64,000 bases of DNA, from NCBI RefSeq assembly GCF_021018895.1, contig NC_079382.1, positions 20,320,001 through 20,384,000 on the forward strand. The letters are read 5' to 3'. The position numbers and the translations under genes were made by a program. A model generated the notes under the pieces. It searched no databases. It saw only the letters and a program-made list of their open reading frames with translations, and was not told the origin of the DNA. Below, one piece after another: positions 28,475-42,060 of the stretch (positions are counted from its first letter, which is position 1; the number at the start of each line of letters is the position of its first letter). This DNA is from Seriola aureovittata. Its lineage: Eukaryota > Chordata > Actinopteri > Carangiformes > Carangidae.

Positions 28475-31400
28475 GTGTTTAATATATTTACGTCATATTT
28501 TAACAAGGTAAAAATATTGCTCTCAGCTGCCTTCCACTTTCATTACTTTCTACCATGGAATTTACTTTTATTAAAAAAGCCAAATGTCTTGAGGCAAATT
28601 ACGCTCATTTTTGATTTCACAGGTGTTGGAGAAATATTTCATGTTTTTTGGGTTTTTTTTTTTTTTTTTTTTTTCTTTTCAGAAAGGTACACTGCACTAA
28701 AGCACTTTGACAGGTTTATCCCCCTCAGAGATTATGGAGTCATTTTGAGTGTGTGTTTTGTAGCATTAGAGGCTTAGTTGAGTTGAGTTTAGTTTAGTCA
28801 ACATTATAAGAAGGTAGACATTATATCCCACGCTTACAAATGTCAAGAATGACACAACAATAACTAATAATAATAATAATTATAACATTGTTAATGAGGC
28901 TTGATATTACATATTACTTTACTTGTATGGTGGTGGTGGTGCTTTCCATGTAATGTGAACACTGTGGGTGTGCGGTCAGGCACAATGAGACCTTAACAAC
29001 AAACCTAATTCCATTTAAAGGAATAAAGATGTATGACTCGATGCAAATCATACTCTTAATTCAGATTTATCATTAATAACATCACAAATAGTAAACATGC
29101 ATTATGTATATAAATCTTTTTCTGACCTTTTTTTTTAAAATAGTTTTTGTGTGCACAGGTAACTGCGCTGCACAGAACCAGAAGGAATAAGTGTCCATGT
29201 AGGCGATAAACTGAGGCCAGCAGTTAGCAACCGTAGCTCTAGTCCAGGGGGCCCGGAGAGTCCCCCTGTTGTGTTGAAGTTTACCCATGAAATTGTGCTT
29301 CTCCACCTTACCTTAACCTGAACCCAGCTTTATCCTAATCCCTACCTGTTATCTCTCAGGCACCTAACCATAACTTAACCTGAGACCTGACCCCGAGCCA
29401 CAGAGAATCATTTCAGAAGAGTGCTGGAAACACTGTTAGAATGGGAGGGAAACGGTTCAATGGGGAGACGGATTTTGCAACAAGACCTCTAACCTTACAA
29501 AAGTGGCTGGTGACATACTCTGGGCCTCTATTAGGTACATACAGAAATGTAATATACGACATATATGTCCCTATATCAAGAGTGATGTTCCCATATATGT
29601 CACATATAAGAGAATATATTATTGTCAGATAACTAGATATAATAACATACAAGTTGCAACCATATATGTTAACAATATATATTTAATTTATATATGTGAG
29701 TTTATTAAAACAATATACATACAAAATACGTATACTGTATATAATATCAACATATATTGACAGGCTTTAGGATGGATATATATTTACATATACTGCATAT
29801 ATACTATATATGTTTTCTAACAGGTTTCATATCTAATTTTTACATGTATGTTTTTATTTTAGATTTCAGAAGTTTCATTTTGCTAACTGGGCTTGCTAAT
29901 GAATGCTAATAATTGAATGCTAAGTTGCTGGTGGATGTGTAAATAAACAACTGTTTGCTAACACCTTGTTAGCCCCATATTAAGATATATGTGAAATCTG
30001 ATCATCTCCAGCGCAACACGAGTGCATCTCGGCTTGAATGTCTGAAGCTGTCAGACAAAAATGTGAACTCTTTGAGTGTAAGCAGTATCCACCAGTCCGT
30101 CCTTGAAAAGCTTTTTGTTTTTCCGTTCATGTTATTTTTTGTTTGCATTTAGCCCAGTGCACCAGTGTATATGTTTTCCAGGGGAATCAATCATATTTAA
30201 ACAAATTGCAAAACTGGTGGGCAGTATTAAGAGTCGTAGATTAGTTCTCCCAAAGAGCTCCCATGGGATCCATCTCAGTAAACACTACATTTCATCCGGA
30301 GCCACCAGCCTGACAGGCCTGTCTGCGGATTTGTTTTGGCTTTGGAGTATATGATTATGGAAACAAATCACTGGTATACAGTGGTTCAAAGCTGAAGTGG
30401 TTTCACACTCATTTTAAAAAAGCTCTGTGTTTTTAGTGGGGGAAACATAAGAGGTTATCACGGGGGCCTGTGACATCATCTCAAAGATGCCAAGTCTTGA
30501 AATGAAACGATGACTGCTCCCACAGAGTTCCTGATAAAGACACATTCATCAAACCTGTTTAACCTGGCCGTGGTCTCGACGCTGCATCCAAAACGACATG
30601 TTGAAATATGAGAGTGTTTTCCAGACTTTGCGCATACAGCTGCTTTCCAAATCAGAGACAAGTTAATACAATTACTTATTCCTGGCATCTTGTCCTTTGG
30701 TACTCACCCGGTCGAGAGTCTGTGTCTGATAAAACACAAAGTCCCTTTGCGAAGGGAAGCGGCCAGCGCATCACAGCCACCTACAGGAGTGGGATAAGGT
30801 GATGTCCGTACCCTTTAGCAGGCGGGCGGTATCAAGGCGAGAACAGTGTGTGGCGGTCTCCAGAGGGGGGGTCAGACAGGGATCAAGGGCGTTCTTGTTA
30901 TTTGTGATTATTCCTCCCTGGTATCTGCAGGACTTGCTTTTGGAGGTGATAAGAACCAGCAAGAAAGAAAGTGGACAGAAACTCAGAGCCGCTCCGTCTC
31001 AACTCAAAAGCCCCATTTATAGAAAAAAAAAAAAAAAAAATCGCTACAGTGCAAGGAACTAATTTCTTTTCAGTGCCATTGGGTCAGAAGTACAACATCT
31101 CAGGGATTTAGGCGGATTATGGCCACCCCCTTAGCACCATCGCTCTGCCTGACCACAGACTTTCACTCTGGCATCTGCACAGTGCTGCACACAGCAGCGT
31201 GGAGCACCAATCATGTGACGAGTACAGGAAACTCACCATGCAGACGGGACACTGATACCTGACTTATTTCTGGCATCCAAGGTTCAGTCGGTAAATCCTG
31301 TTGAATTTTCTGCATAGACAGAGTTTGGAAACTGACGGTTCACTTTTATGCCCTGGGTCAATCTTGTGACAAAAGTTACAGCTCTAGACTCTGCCTCTGA

Positions 31401-33000
31401 TGGGCCTCCTCTTCTCAGCAACAGTGGATAAGATTAGTGGAGCTAAATATTTTGCCTATAGTAATCAAGTAAAGTTCATTTTAGATCTTTTCATACTTAA
31501 AAAAAACCATTAAAACTTCTGGAGCCTTCTTCTGCAAGCGGTCACATGCTCAGGTTCTCTTCGAACTTATTTGTGTGAGGCTTTTGCACTGACTGATTTC
31601 TGCAGGAAGCCCAACACAGTGGAGGTGAATTATTTCAAGATTTTGTTGAACCATTTCATGAACTACATTGAAATCATTTTTTTTTTTTTTTTTTTACGTA
31701 CAAAAGATAATGAGACTACTTCCCCCACATCACACAGCCACAGAGAGAATGTGGAAAATAATTTTGTGTAGTTCAGTTAATTCAGCCAGACAGTGAACTC
31801 TGAGGTAGCTGAAGTCCAACTCCATCTTTGATGCACTAATTTGTCTGAAAGTACCGAATACAGTCTTATTATTAGTACAGAATCATTCTTATTAGTTATT
31901 AAACCATTTATACACCACTAAACACTTTATTGTGCATAATTTCTCTCAACTTCCAAAATAACAATTAGCATGTAATTAGCTGACGCGAGTGAAATGTGGC
32001 GTTACACCGCCTCGCCGTCAGAGCGACAGGGTTCGGAGCGTTTCCAGAGTTCTGTGGCCCGGCATTTATCTCCACACGACTCCCTTTTCAGCTGAGGAGA
32101 CTTGTGGCAGCTGCTTATTTTGCCCCTACCTTGGCATGGCTGATGAACTGTGACAGCTGATGTCTGAACAACCAGTCAAAGAAACTGCCTGTAATGAGGA
32201 GTCTGCTGCTTGAGAGACAGATGCCATCATATTTCAGATAAAGTTATTCCCCGGCTCTGCCGAGGCCGCACCGGCTCTGGCAGGCTCAATGTGTGCCGGT
32301 GGCTGTTGTCACGTGGTGGGTTATTCTGAGATCACTTTCTGTTTGTTTTTTCCTCTGTGTGTGTGTGTGTTTATGTTTTTTGGTGCTGGGGGTTGTGTGA
32401 AAATGTGGCTCTGCACATATAGTTTCATTGAAAATGCAAAACCTGGCCTTCGCTCTCACTTTGCTTGCCAGCTGCATGCGGATGAAACAGGCCAGAGCGA
32501 GATTCAAAGCCAGACTGTGCTTCTTTATACAACAGTAGGAATATGTGGAGCTGTACTTGGAGTCCTAATTGAAAAGCTACATGTCTACTTTAAAGATGAC
32601 TCAGCTATGTTAAAGCTAGCATGACTAATATCTCTAATTAGTACATTATTAATATAGCCAACTGTATAAAACCCACTAATAAGCAACTTTTCTGTGGTTG
32701 GAGAATTCCTCTGTTCTCAGGCCAAGTTTGTATTTTCATGCATTGAAATTTAAGCCCAGTAGTATCACAGCCAGCTTAATGTCTTCCAAGTTTTCAGCGG
32801 CTGACTCAAATAAACAGGAGGCCTCTGCACAACAAGACCTCTCATTGGTGCAGATGGCAGGACATGCAGAAAGTCACAGCTCAAGCTCAGCTCAGAATTA
32901 GCATTTAGCATAGCGCTTTCATAAAGTTGGTGAACTGAACTCATGGGAGACAGATTAAAGACCCCCTCCAGTGAAAATCAAGTTTTTAATCGCGTTAACA
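28475..33000. other. Intergenic desert, part 2
   Basis: No gene. It holds a T-run (28,650-28,674), the dispersed repeat D copy at 29,530-29,630, further ATATAT-rich DNA to 29,815, an A-run at 31,021-31,040 and a T-run at 31,678-31,695. Confidence 0.55.
29530..29630. repeat. Dispersed repeat D, copy 1
   Basis: Blocks CATACAGAAATG, ATATGTCCCT, GTGATGTT-CC-ATAT and ATATATTATT match 51,233-51,335 in the same order and strand. AT-rich, non-coding, family unknown. Confidence 0.65.
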
Positions 33001-34267
33001 AGATGATATAATACGAGACATACCATGAGCGGAATAATCAGTCAACGCCATGGCTGAGTGTTTCCACCTTGAACTGCGGTGAACCAATGAGAGTCTCGTA
33101 AAAACAGATTCAGACAGCAAGTTAGGGAAAGGTTGTTGTCTTGTTTAATACACAAAAAGTTCAGTGACTCCGGCACAATGTCTTTATTTAACCATGATTT
33201 TTTTCCCCCTCACCTTAACCAAAGTGCTTAGCTGTCTAAACCTAACCACAGTCGAGACTCTGGATTTCTTTCCTTTTTAAATTTCACATAAATCACACTG
33301 TATTTCCCCTGTATATAAAATGTGGTTTAAAATAAGCTATAAAGAATAAAATCCTGTAGCTCCAAGCCACAAACTTGTTTAACATTTACTCCCACTCTGA
33401 CAGTCTCATCACTCTATTCTGTACAGTTAAAGTACATGTTTTAAAACCACATTTTCTTCCACTGTTATGAGTCAAAGGTCACGTCCACACTTTCAACGTC
33501 ATGTCTTAAATGTTGTGTGTGTCTGTGTGTGTGTGAATGTGATGGGAGTCACCTCTTCTTGTGTGGTAGTGAGCTGAAATGTTGGGTCAGGTCCACTTAG
33601 AGGCAAAGTTATAGTGACGTTTGAAATTAATAAAGGAAATTGAGATTCATTTATACATGCCGGCCTCAGCAGGCACATCAGCAAAACTGTCAAGCAGAGG
33701 TCACATATATCCGTGCTTTGTATGGAGGAGGCCCTATGCCAAGTAGAAAATTGCTTATTTTCCAGCTCCAACAGGCTGTAGTCTTCTCTGCGGCCAGCAG
33801 CAGACATCTATTCCTATGTAAAAGCAATAGATCAGCACTTTTAACAATTGCATTTACCCATTAAAATCTGCTACGCAGGATGTTGTGCCCTTTTATAGCC
33901 TATGTTATAGGAAAACATTTGAAACTGTATCAATTCCATATTGTATTGTACAGCTGTTACTGTTCATTCACTGCTTGTTTTCACTTCTTAACTGGGATGA
34001 GTTCATTCCTGTCTGGTCCTGAACGTACTTCATTAACAGAGTGTCGTTATAAGAATGCGTTATTGTTATTTGTTAGGATTGTGTTAATGAGTGTGAAGCT
34101 ATTTCCTTTAATTTTTTTTTTAAGTAATGCACCAACCAGAAGCAGTACACTTAATTTCATTGTATTTTGAAAAGAAAACCTTTTCTTTCTTCTGCTGGGT
34201 GGATGGACAAACAGTTGTTCATTAAGGAATAGTACAACACATACAGTACCTGCTTCCAGTAACCTGT

Positions 34268-34315
34268 GTAACCTAGTAACCCTAGTAACCTAGTAACCCT
34301 AGTAACCCTAGTAAC
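34268..34315. repeat. Minisatellite of TAACCCTAG / TAACCTAG units
   Basis: Five to six units of 8-9 bp. CTTCCAGT occurs on both sides of the array. Confidence 0.85.
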
Positions 34316-34736
34316 GCGTGCTTCCAGTCTAAAGGTAAACTAATTGCCTCATGGCTCTCAAATCGTACTTAAACTATGTAAAAATAATCTGCTATAATCA
34401 ATATTTTCTTTAACATGGTTTAGAGTATCAAGAAGACTAGAAGAAGTTAATGTAGTTACTATCTTTTATTTTGTTTATGTTGTTTGTTAGCTTGTAACTG
34501 GCAGTGGCCGACACAGTGTTAGTGGTTGTGCTAATGCTAACTCAGATCCCCTTTCCCTGCAAGTTGGCAGGATTGGTTCCTTAGGTTTGTGACATATTAA
34601 ACACTGGCTGTTGAGACTGTCATTGATTTACAGTACAGTAAACAGTAATATGCCCTCTCAGCAGCGCTGCTTCTTCAGGGCAGGCTGGACGCTACAGTGA
34701 CTCGGTATCGGAAAATGACGAGATAGTTCAACTGGG

Positions 34737-34967
34737 TCAGTGCTCGATGGTTAGCGCGCTAACTTCAGCAGAAAAAAAAAAGTGATAGAAATAGAAGCAA
34801 AACAAGAGCGTCGCTTTCCGCTGCCGGAGACAGCTGTTGGTGAATACAGGAATAAAGTTTGACGCTGCACTCGCCAATGTTTCTTCTAAACTGATAAGTA
34901 AACAGCTGTTAACGCTAACGTTGGCTGTGTAGCGATAGCAAAACTTACAAATAGCTCCTTTAACCAC
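34737..34967. repeat. Dispersed repeat A, copy 2
   Basis: Second copy of the repeat in map3k7 intron 14 (8,255-8,505), same orientation, diverged by substitutions and small indels. Confidence 0.75.
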
Positions 34968-36514
34968 TCTTGTTGCCTACAAAACATAACCCTCCTGTCA
35001 AATACAGCACGCCCTACATGATTATGGTCATTGTGTTCAGCACACTGCAGCACTCCTCTGATGCAGGACCTTACTGTTCACTATGCTAAATGAAGGTCGA
35101 AGCTATAAGACCATATAGAACCTTATAACACCGCTTTAGGATGCAGGTGAATTAGCCTCTCAAAGCGGTATTACTTTGACAAACTACACTGCACTGAGAG
35201 GAGTAATTTGATTTCTTCTCCTGGTGAAGTTGTTAGTCATTTGGTAAATTACACCTTTTTGAAGCCTTTTCTCCAACACCAGCAATCCACTCTTCCCTCC
35301 CTGATGAGACTACAGAGGCTTAATTCCCTCCTCAGAGTGGCCCCCCTCTTGGGTCATTGGACACAACTATCATTGTTTCTTGTTTGGTGCTGCCGTCTGA
35401 TTACACGGATTAAACGCAAAATTCCTCCATCCCGAGTTGATGTATATTTTATGCGCCACAGGAATAACAGAGGAAATCATGGTTTTCCTTTGTATTTTTC
35501 CCTCCAATGTCAGAGTCAGCGTTTTTCATTCCCCTTTTTTCATTTCCTGCATGTCTTGCTGCAGTATGAAAAATGAAATGAAAACTTTTGCCTTACTTTT
35601 CCTGAATTCAGCAGAGCTTTAATTGAATTTTTCATTTCATCAGATTCAATCACATAACTGAAGCTGGGAGGCAACCTTAAATTGATCTGGAGGACATGCC
35701 CCACTTCATATATCAAAGATACTCTTGCTTGTTCTCAGAAGTTGAATACGTTGTTCATACAAAGCAAAAAAAACTATATTATTAGAACAATTAATCTACG
35801 CAGCCACAACAGCAGACACAGAGCACCTTGCAACAATAAAGCCCCGTTTGTGCAGTGAACATTATAATGCTGACCTTTGCTCCAACAGATGTTCACATGT
35901 GACTTCAGCCTGTCTGTCAAAACACTTGTCACAGTCATTATTTTATGTGACGACCGAGACTGAATTGTCATGTGAAGAGGAGCAAAATGCCTCACAGAGA
36001 TTATTAACCTGTCTTCACATGTTCGATTTGTCCGCCCTTTGATAATACTGAAGTCATCTGAGCTGATGTCACCACAACTTAAACAACAGTAAAGTCTTTT
36101 CTTTTTTTCCTGGTGAGTATTCATTTCACCAATGAAAACTGTGATTAAAAAGTTTTTCATTACCTTTTTCTCATGATGAACACAAAAGAAAAACTTGTTG
36201 AAACCTAAGCAATAATGTGAAACAGGCACAAATGGATGGAAACTAATTACTTCTTTAATGCAACGTCAGTAAAACATAATTCCCTGTTAACCAAAGAATT
36301 TCAGAAATTGATTAAGTTAGATAAATACAGGACAAAAAAACGAACTTGTCTAAGGACTAAAGCAGCTGTGACAACCTTGACGAACTATGCTGCTGGATGT
36401 TTACTAAAGGACTACTTTTGCTTTGTGAAAGGAGCTACGACATTCGATGAAGGCTTAGATGAAAGTAATTTTAAAGGTTCCACATTTTAGACTTTCCCTG
36501 TGTTTTATTTGAAG

Positions 36515-36790
36515 TGTTGAGCCCTAAGAAGATATACACCACAGTATCTGTGGTTTTAAGAACCAAAAACCATCTCAGTGTAGTTTTACATCTCCTCTCA
36601 GGCTTCTCTCTGGAGCTCTAGGAACAACAGGTCGGTGAACCAATCAGAAGAGCCTCTAGATGGGAGGTCCAGGTGGGCGGGGCTTGGGCATGGTTGAGAG
36701 TGGTTGCTGCATTGTTGTGACATCACAAAGTTACAGAAGTCCTGACGGCTCGTTTTAAGGCTGAGTTTCTGAATCCAGGCTGTATTATAT
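36515..36790. repeat. Dispersed repeat B, copy 1
   Basis: Begins ATATACACCACAGTATCTGT, then GGTTTTAAGAACCAAAAACC and ATCTCAGTGTAGTTTT. The first about 65 bp recur at 60,718-60,770. The remainder (AACAACAGGTCGGTGAACCA, TGACATCACAAAGTTACAGA) is typical of a percomorph dispersed repeat as I remember it. Non-coding. Confidence 0.7.
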
Positions 36791-38243
<1,453 letters not shown>

Positions 38244-38676
38244 GTTAGGGTCGCCACCTTTTAATGTGAAGAAATAAGAGACGGCTGTTTGAAATTGATA
38301 GCCTACATTATTAATACGGCAATGCACAATCATATTCATGAATTACAAAATAAAAAACTATCTTAACCTTCAGCCCAAAAGTGAATGGCTGGAATATTAT
38401 AATTGCGGATTTTCAGACATCAATAACAAACGCCATCTTTACCTGTGGAGGGAAACCACTGACGCTGACGTCATGTGACGTGTATTTTCTCACAGCACAC
38501 AGAGCTCGTCTGGCCACTGCTCATTGGTAAACTTCTTCAATCCACTTGTAAGCTATGACTGGCTCGGTTTTTACTTCATGTTACATTATTCACAGCGCTG
38601 TGAGGACACAGTTTATAAATGAAATGATTTTGAAATGCAGGACAATCTCTTATTATACAGGATGGTTGGCAACCCC
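38244..38676. mobile_element. hAT-like MITE with GGTTGCCAAC-type ends
   Basis: Left GTTAGGGTCGCCACC...AATAAGAGA matches, in reverse, right GGGGTTGCCAACC...AATAAGAGA over about 40 imperfect bases. The flanks AGGCTGC and AGGCTAC look like a 7-8 bp target duplication with one change. 433 bp, non-coding. Confidence 0.65.
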
Positions 38677-38679
38677 AGG

Positions 38680-38800
38680 CTACATCCACACTAATGCATT
38701 TTAGTTTTAAAATGCATCACTTTTGCTCCATTAATGCCCGGCAACCACACTACTCTTGAGTTTTTTGAACCCCTTAAAAGGAAAACGACTCTGACCCGGT
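38680..38800. repeat. Fragment of a second MITE (CTACATCCACACTAATGC)
   Basis: CTACATCCACACTAATGCAT, GTTTTAAAATGCATCACTTT and AAGGAAAACGACTC resemble the end of a common teleost repeat starting CTACGTCCACACTA. It directly abuts the preceding element and is truncated at a G-run near 38,807. Confidence 0.5.
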
Positions 38801-41499
38801 TTCAGGGGGGGGGGGGGACAGGGAGGTCACAAGGGGAACCACAGCTCATTTTTGCCCCGGGGCCCCAGAGCAGCTAAATCCAACCCTGTGCTACATTTCA
38901 AATACGATGTATAATGCATAGATTAAATGATGTTGGAAAAACTGTGAGGAATACTTGTGTTGTTTCTCTATACCGGCAGGACAAAACAGTGCTGATGATG
39001 GCAGAGGCTGCAGTTGGAGCAGGCGAGTCATCGTCATCATCATCATCATCATCATCAGCAGTAATGATGATGGCGTGTACAGTACATGCAGGCTTGTGAT
39101 TAAGCAACAGTATCTTGGTTGTGCCAGACTGTGGCAGTGCGCTGCAATGAAATGAGCATCATTAACAACCCACTCATTCCCTGTTTAAACCGAATGGCGA
39201 CGGCAGAGTAGCAGGGGTGTGTGGTAATTAGGCAATTTCTGATACATATTAGGAATTAATTACCATTTGATATGTAAGGGTACAGTGTTAAGGGGGAGGG
39301 ATGTTCCCGTGACGCCTCCAAGCTTATTGGCATTGATTACCACAGTGATTGAGCTGATGGAGATGGCTCAACCTTCCCGTCCCCGGCTTCCCAGCTCCGG
39401 ATGCTATTTGACTCCAGTACAAATCCAAATGCAATCTGCGTTTCAGATCCATTTCTTTAGGTATGCACTGTATTTTCTATGGTTGCTGACATGTTGAGCT
39501 GGGGTGTGCACACGCCAGAAGTTGCCTCAAGGCCTTTTCTGCCGCATATGCCCGAGTATGTCTTCCAGGGAATGTGTGATGCGTTAATTTTATCTCCCAT
39601 CGATGCTTTTACAAGGCCGCCTGATTCATCTTGCACCTGCTATCCGACTCCTTCGTGTTCACACTTTTTGCCCACACTAGAGACAAGCGCAGACACTTCA
39701 TCGCCGCCACAGATGACCACCGAAGTTTCAGAACAGAAACTTTTCATGTCTTTTTTTTTTTTGCTGGGAGATAACATACCACAAAAAGAAGACACCTGAG
39801 GGGACAAATTTACACTGTTTTTTTTTTTGTTTTATTTCTTCCCCTCATTGGTGGTCACTTATGAGAGGCCTCCAAACCACTGAAACCCTGCTCATCCTGA
39901 AACGAAGAAACTCATTTGAGGAGACATGTTGTTCAGGCCCTGCTGTGTTTAAGTGTTCCCACTAAGCCCTTTGACACAGCCATCTAGCTGAGAGCTGCTA
40001 CACTTCCACTTCTAACGCTGTCTCACACCACAGCACTGCAGAAAAAGAGAGAGCCTCGTGTCGAGGATATGAGACACAAGAGGAGAGAAGAAATATTTAG
40101 TCTCGGTTTGCTAGTTTCACCCAATGGGGATCAAGCGAGGCAATTTTGGAGTAAATAATACCATTTCCTCCCCCCAGGCAATCAAAACACTATCTCTGTG
40201 AAAAATAACATAGGCACACACCAGATGATTGCCCTCTTTTTTCCTGCCGGAAACTTAAGGTGGCAGTGGCAGACTCTGACAAAGTTTCTCCCTCCATCCA
40301 TTTACTCGCAAACAACTGGAAAGAACTTGTTTTTAAATGAACACGTCAGTGCTGTGTGAGGATGAGAGAGGGAGAGAGAGTACACTGGACTTAAACTCTT
40401 CAGGAGGACAGTAAAGTGAGAAATGAATGCTGATGTTGCTCAGCAGTAGGTTAATAAAGTATCGGTCATGCATCATCTTTTCTTTTTTTTTTATTTTTAT
40501 GGACGAATCATGTCGAGCACGTGGGATTTTAGAGTCGGCGGAGAGTTCTGCTCCCAGAGGAAAAACATAAAGTGCTTAGATAACACACATATTACAGCAT
40601 ATCATGTTGCTATCGGAACATTTGTGCCTTCATTTTCAGCAATATAATTAATTCTGCAGTTTTGCAACTTGCCCCCTTGAAACTGCATCTTCTCCTTTGT
40701 ACTCAAAAACATTGTAGCTGTGTTTTCCCTGCTCCCTGTCTCGTCTGCGCTGACTCAGCTCTGAGGCTGCAGAAGAAGAAGAACAGGGTCAACACACACA
40801 TACACATGTTTAAAAACGTTTTATATATTTAATTATTTGCATTAGCCAGCTGTTAATAACACACAAAGCAAAATGGCAGCTATTACAAGCATAGGGTTGC
40901 CAAAAACTTGTAGCTAGCCAAATTTAATATCACCTGAGCTAGCATCTAGCTACAACGTAGCATTTCACCTGCCGGGTCGTTACTGGATGTTGGAATACAT
41001 CTGTTATTTTGTTATTTTGGAACATTTCGCCGCTCTCCTCCTCCAGTATTTTTTTCTTTTTAATTCCATCCCTCTCTGCTCCACCTTTTCTCTTTTCTTT
41101 TCGCTGCCGTCCGTGCTTCCAAAGCCAGTGTGAACAGTGAGCACACTGAGCTCTTATTGAGTCGTTAGCTGACCCATTACAATTCAAGGCACACGGGGGG
41201 GTTGTACCGCTCGTTTACCCTCCTGCTGCAGATAGACTTGGTTGTGTTTCGTGCACTGAGAGATCTTACTTTTACGTTATGTGATATTGTTAGCCTACAC
41301 AATAATCTGTCTGGCCCCGAGACGCTAACGGCCCACCGGAAATCCTCCTGACCCTCTTGATAACTACTCCGCTGCTGATGTTGACTGTGTTTTAGTTGAA
41401 AGACTGAAAAATGAAGTCAAAACGTCCATCTTTATTTTCAGTCTTTGTTTTATTGGCTGAGACTCACCCAATGTTTGAGATCATCCACTCTTCTGAGAG
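38801..41499. other. Intergenic desert, part 5
   Basis: No gene. It has a (TCA)n run at 39,031-39,060. 39,180-39,730 is a mixed, non-repetitive block that may be conserved non-coding DNA. A TTAGC-rich stretch lies at 40,840-40,960. Confidence 0.5.
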
Positions 41500-42060
41500 G
41501 TGGACAGTAATTGAGGTGGAATAAGTCTGACACCCTGGAGGAAATATCAAGGTCTGATGTTGCTAGCACAATAGAAGGACAATAGATTTAATCCAATACG
41601 GTATTAGTGAGAATATTTTAATGAGAGGATCCTGTAAATACAGCTGAAATTTTGATTTCATGTTGGGAGTTTGTCGCAATTAATTCATTTCATTCTGCTG
41701 TTTTGTCTAATTGCTGTTACTAGCGGTTCAGTGAAAAGGGCCAATAGAGGGGGAGTGACTGGGCATCCTTATCTGATTCCCCTGTGTGGTGTAGTGTGAC
41801 ATGATAACAGCGGCTTTTGGTGAAGTGTACAGTGCCCTCATCCAGTGAATCAACCACTCTCCAAAACCAAATTGGTGAATAAGAAGGTCCAATTAACTTT
41901 ATTGAATTCTCTCTCTGCATCAATTGAAGTAATTGTTCTAGTCTGGGTCTGTTGTGTAAGGTTAATTATCCTGAGAAGTCTGCTAATATTATCTGATCAT
42001 GATGGATTAAGATGAGAGAGAGATTGTTTCTGAAGTTTTTTTTTTTTTGCAAAAGCTAAA
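41500..42060 (-). mobile_element. L1/Tx1-type retrotransposon relic (reverse transcriptase)
   Basis: Read on the minus strand with stops and frame shifts, the order of RT motifs is kept: a DNIRRL-like IRYSRLLRIINLTQQTQT piece, then SIDAEREFNKVNWTFLF (family DAEKAFDRVEW, the first catalytic Asp block), then DAQSLPLYWPFSLNR (family GCPLSPLLF block), then HEIKISAVF where ISLYADD would be. The YADD is lost and the frame is broken, so it is inactive. Confidence 0.7.

Larger units (their letters stand above)
33001..36509. other. Intergenic desert, part 3
   Basis: No gene. It includes the 9-bp minisatellite at 34,268-34,315, repeat A copy 2 at 34,737-34,967, and a mixed-composition block at 35,170-35,640 that reads like conserved non-coding DNA. 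A 151-codon minus frame at 35,774-36,229 matches nothing I know. Confidence 0.55.

Noticed and set aside
33499..33807. 102-codon minus-strand frame starting MSAAGRREDYSLLE
   Set aside because: Looks gene-like at the start but ends in a GT/CA-derived Thr-His-Thr run. There is no supporting splice pattern or homologue that I know.
34268..34315. Interstitial telomere
   Set aside because: Units are TAACCCTAG or TAACCTAG, not TAACCC hexamers, and the array is only about 48 bp.
35774..36229. 151-codon minus-strand frame
   Set aside because: No known motif, no promoter or neighbouring exon, and composition like the surrounding intergenic DNA. Probably chance.
39031..39060. Poly-Ser/poly-Asp coding repeat
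   Set aside because: A simple (TCA)n microsatellite open in several frames on both strands, with no gene around it.
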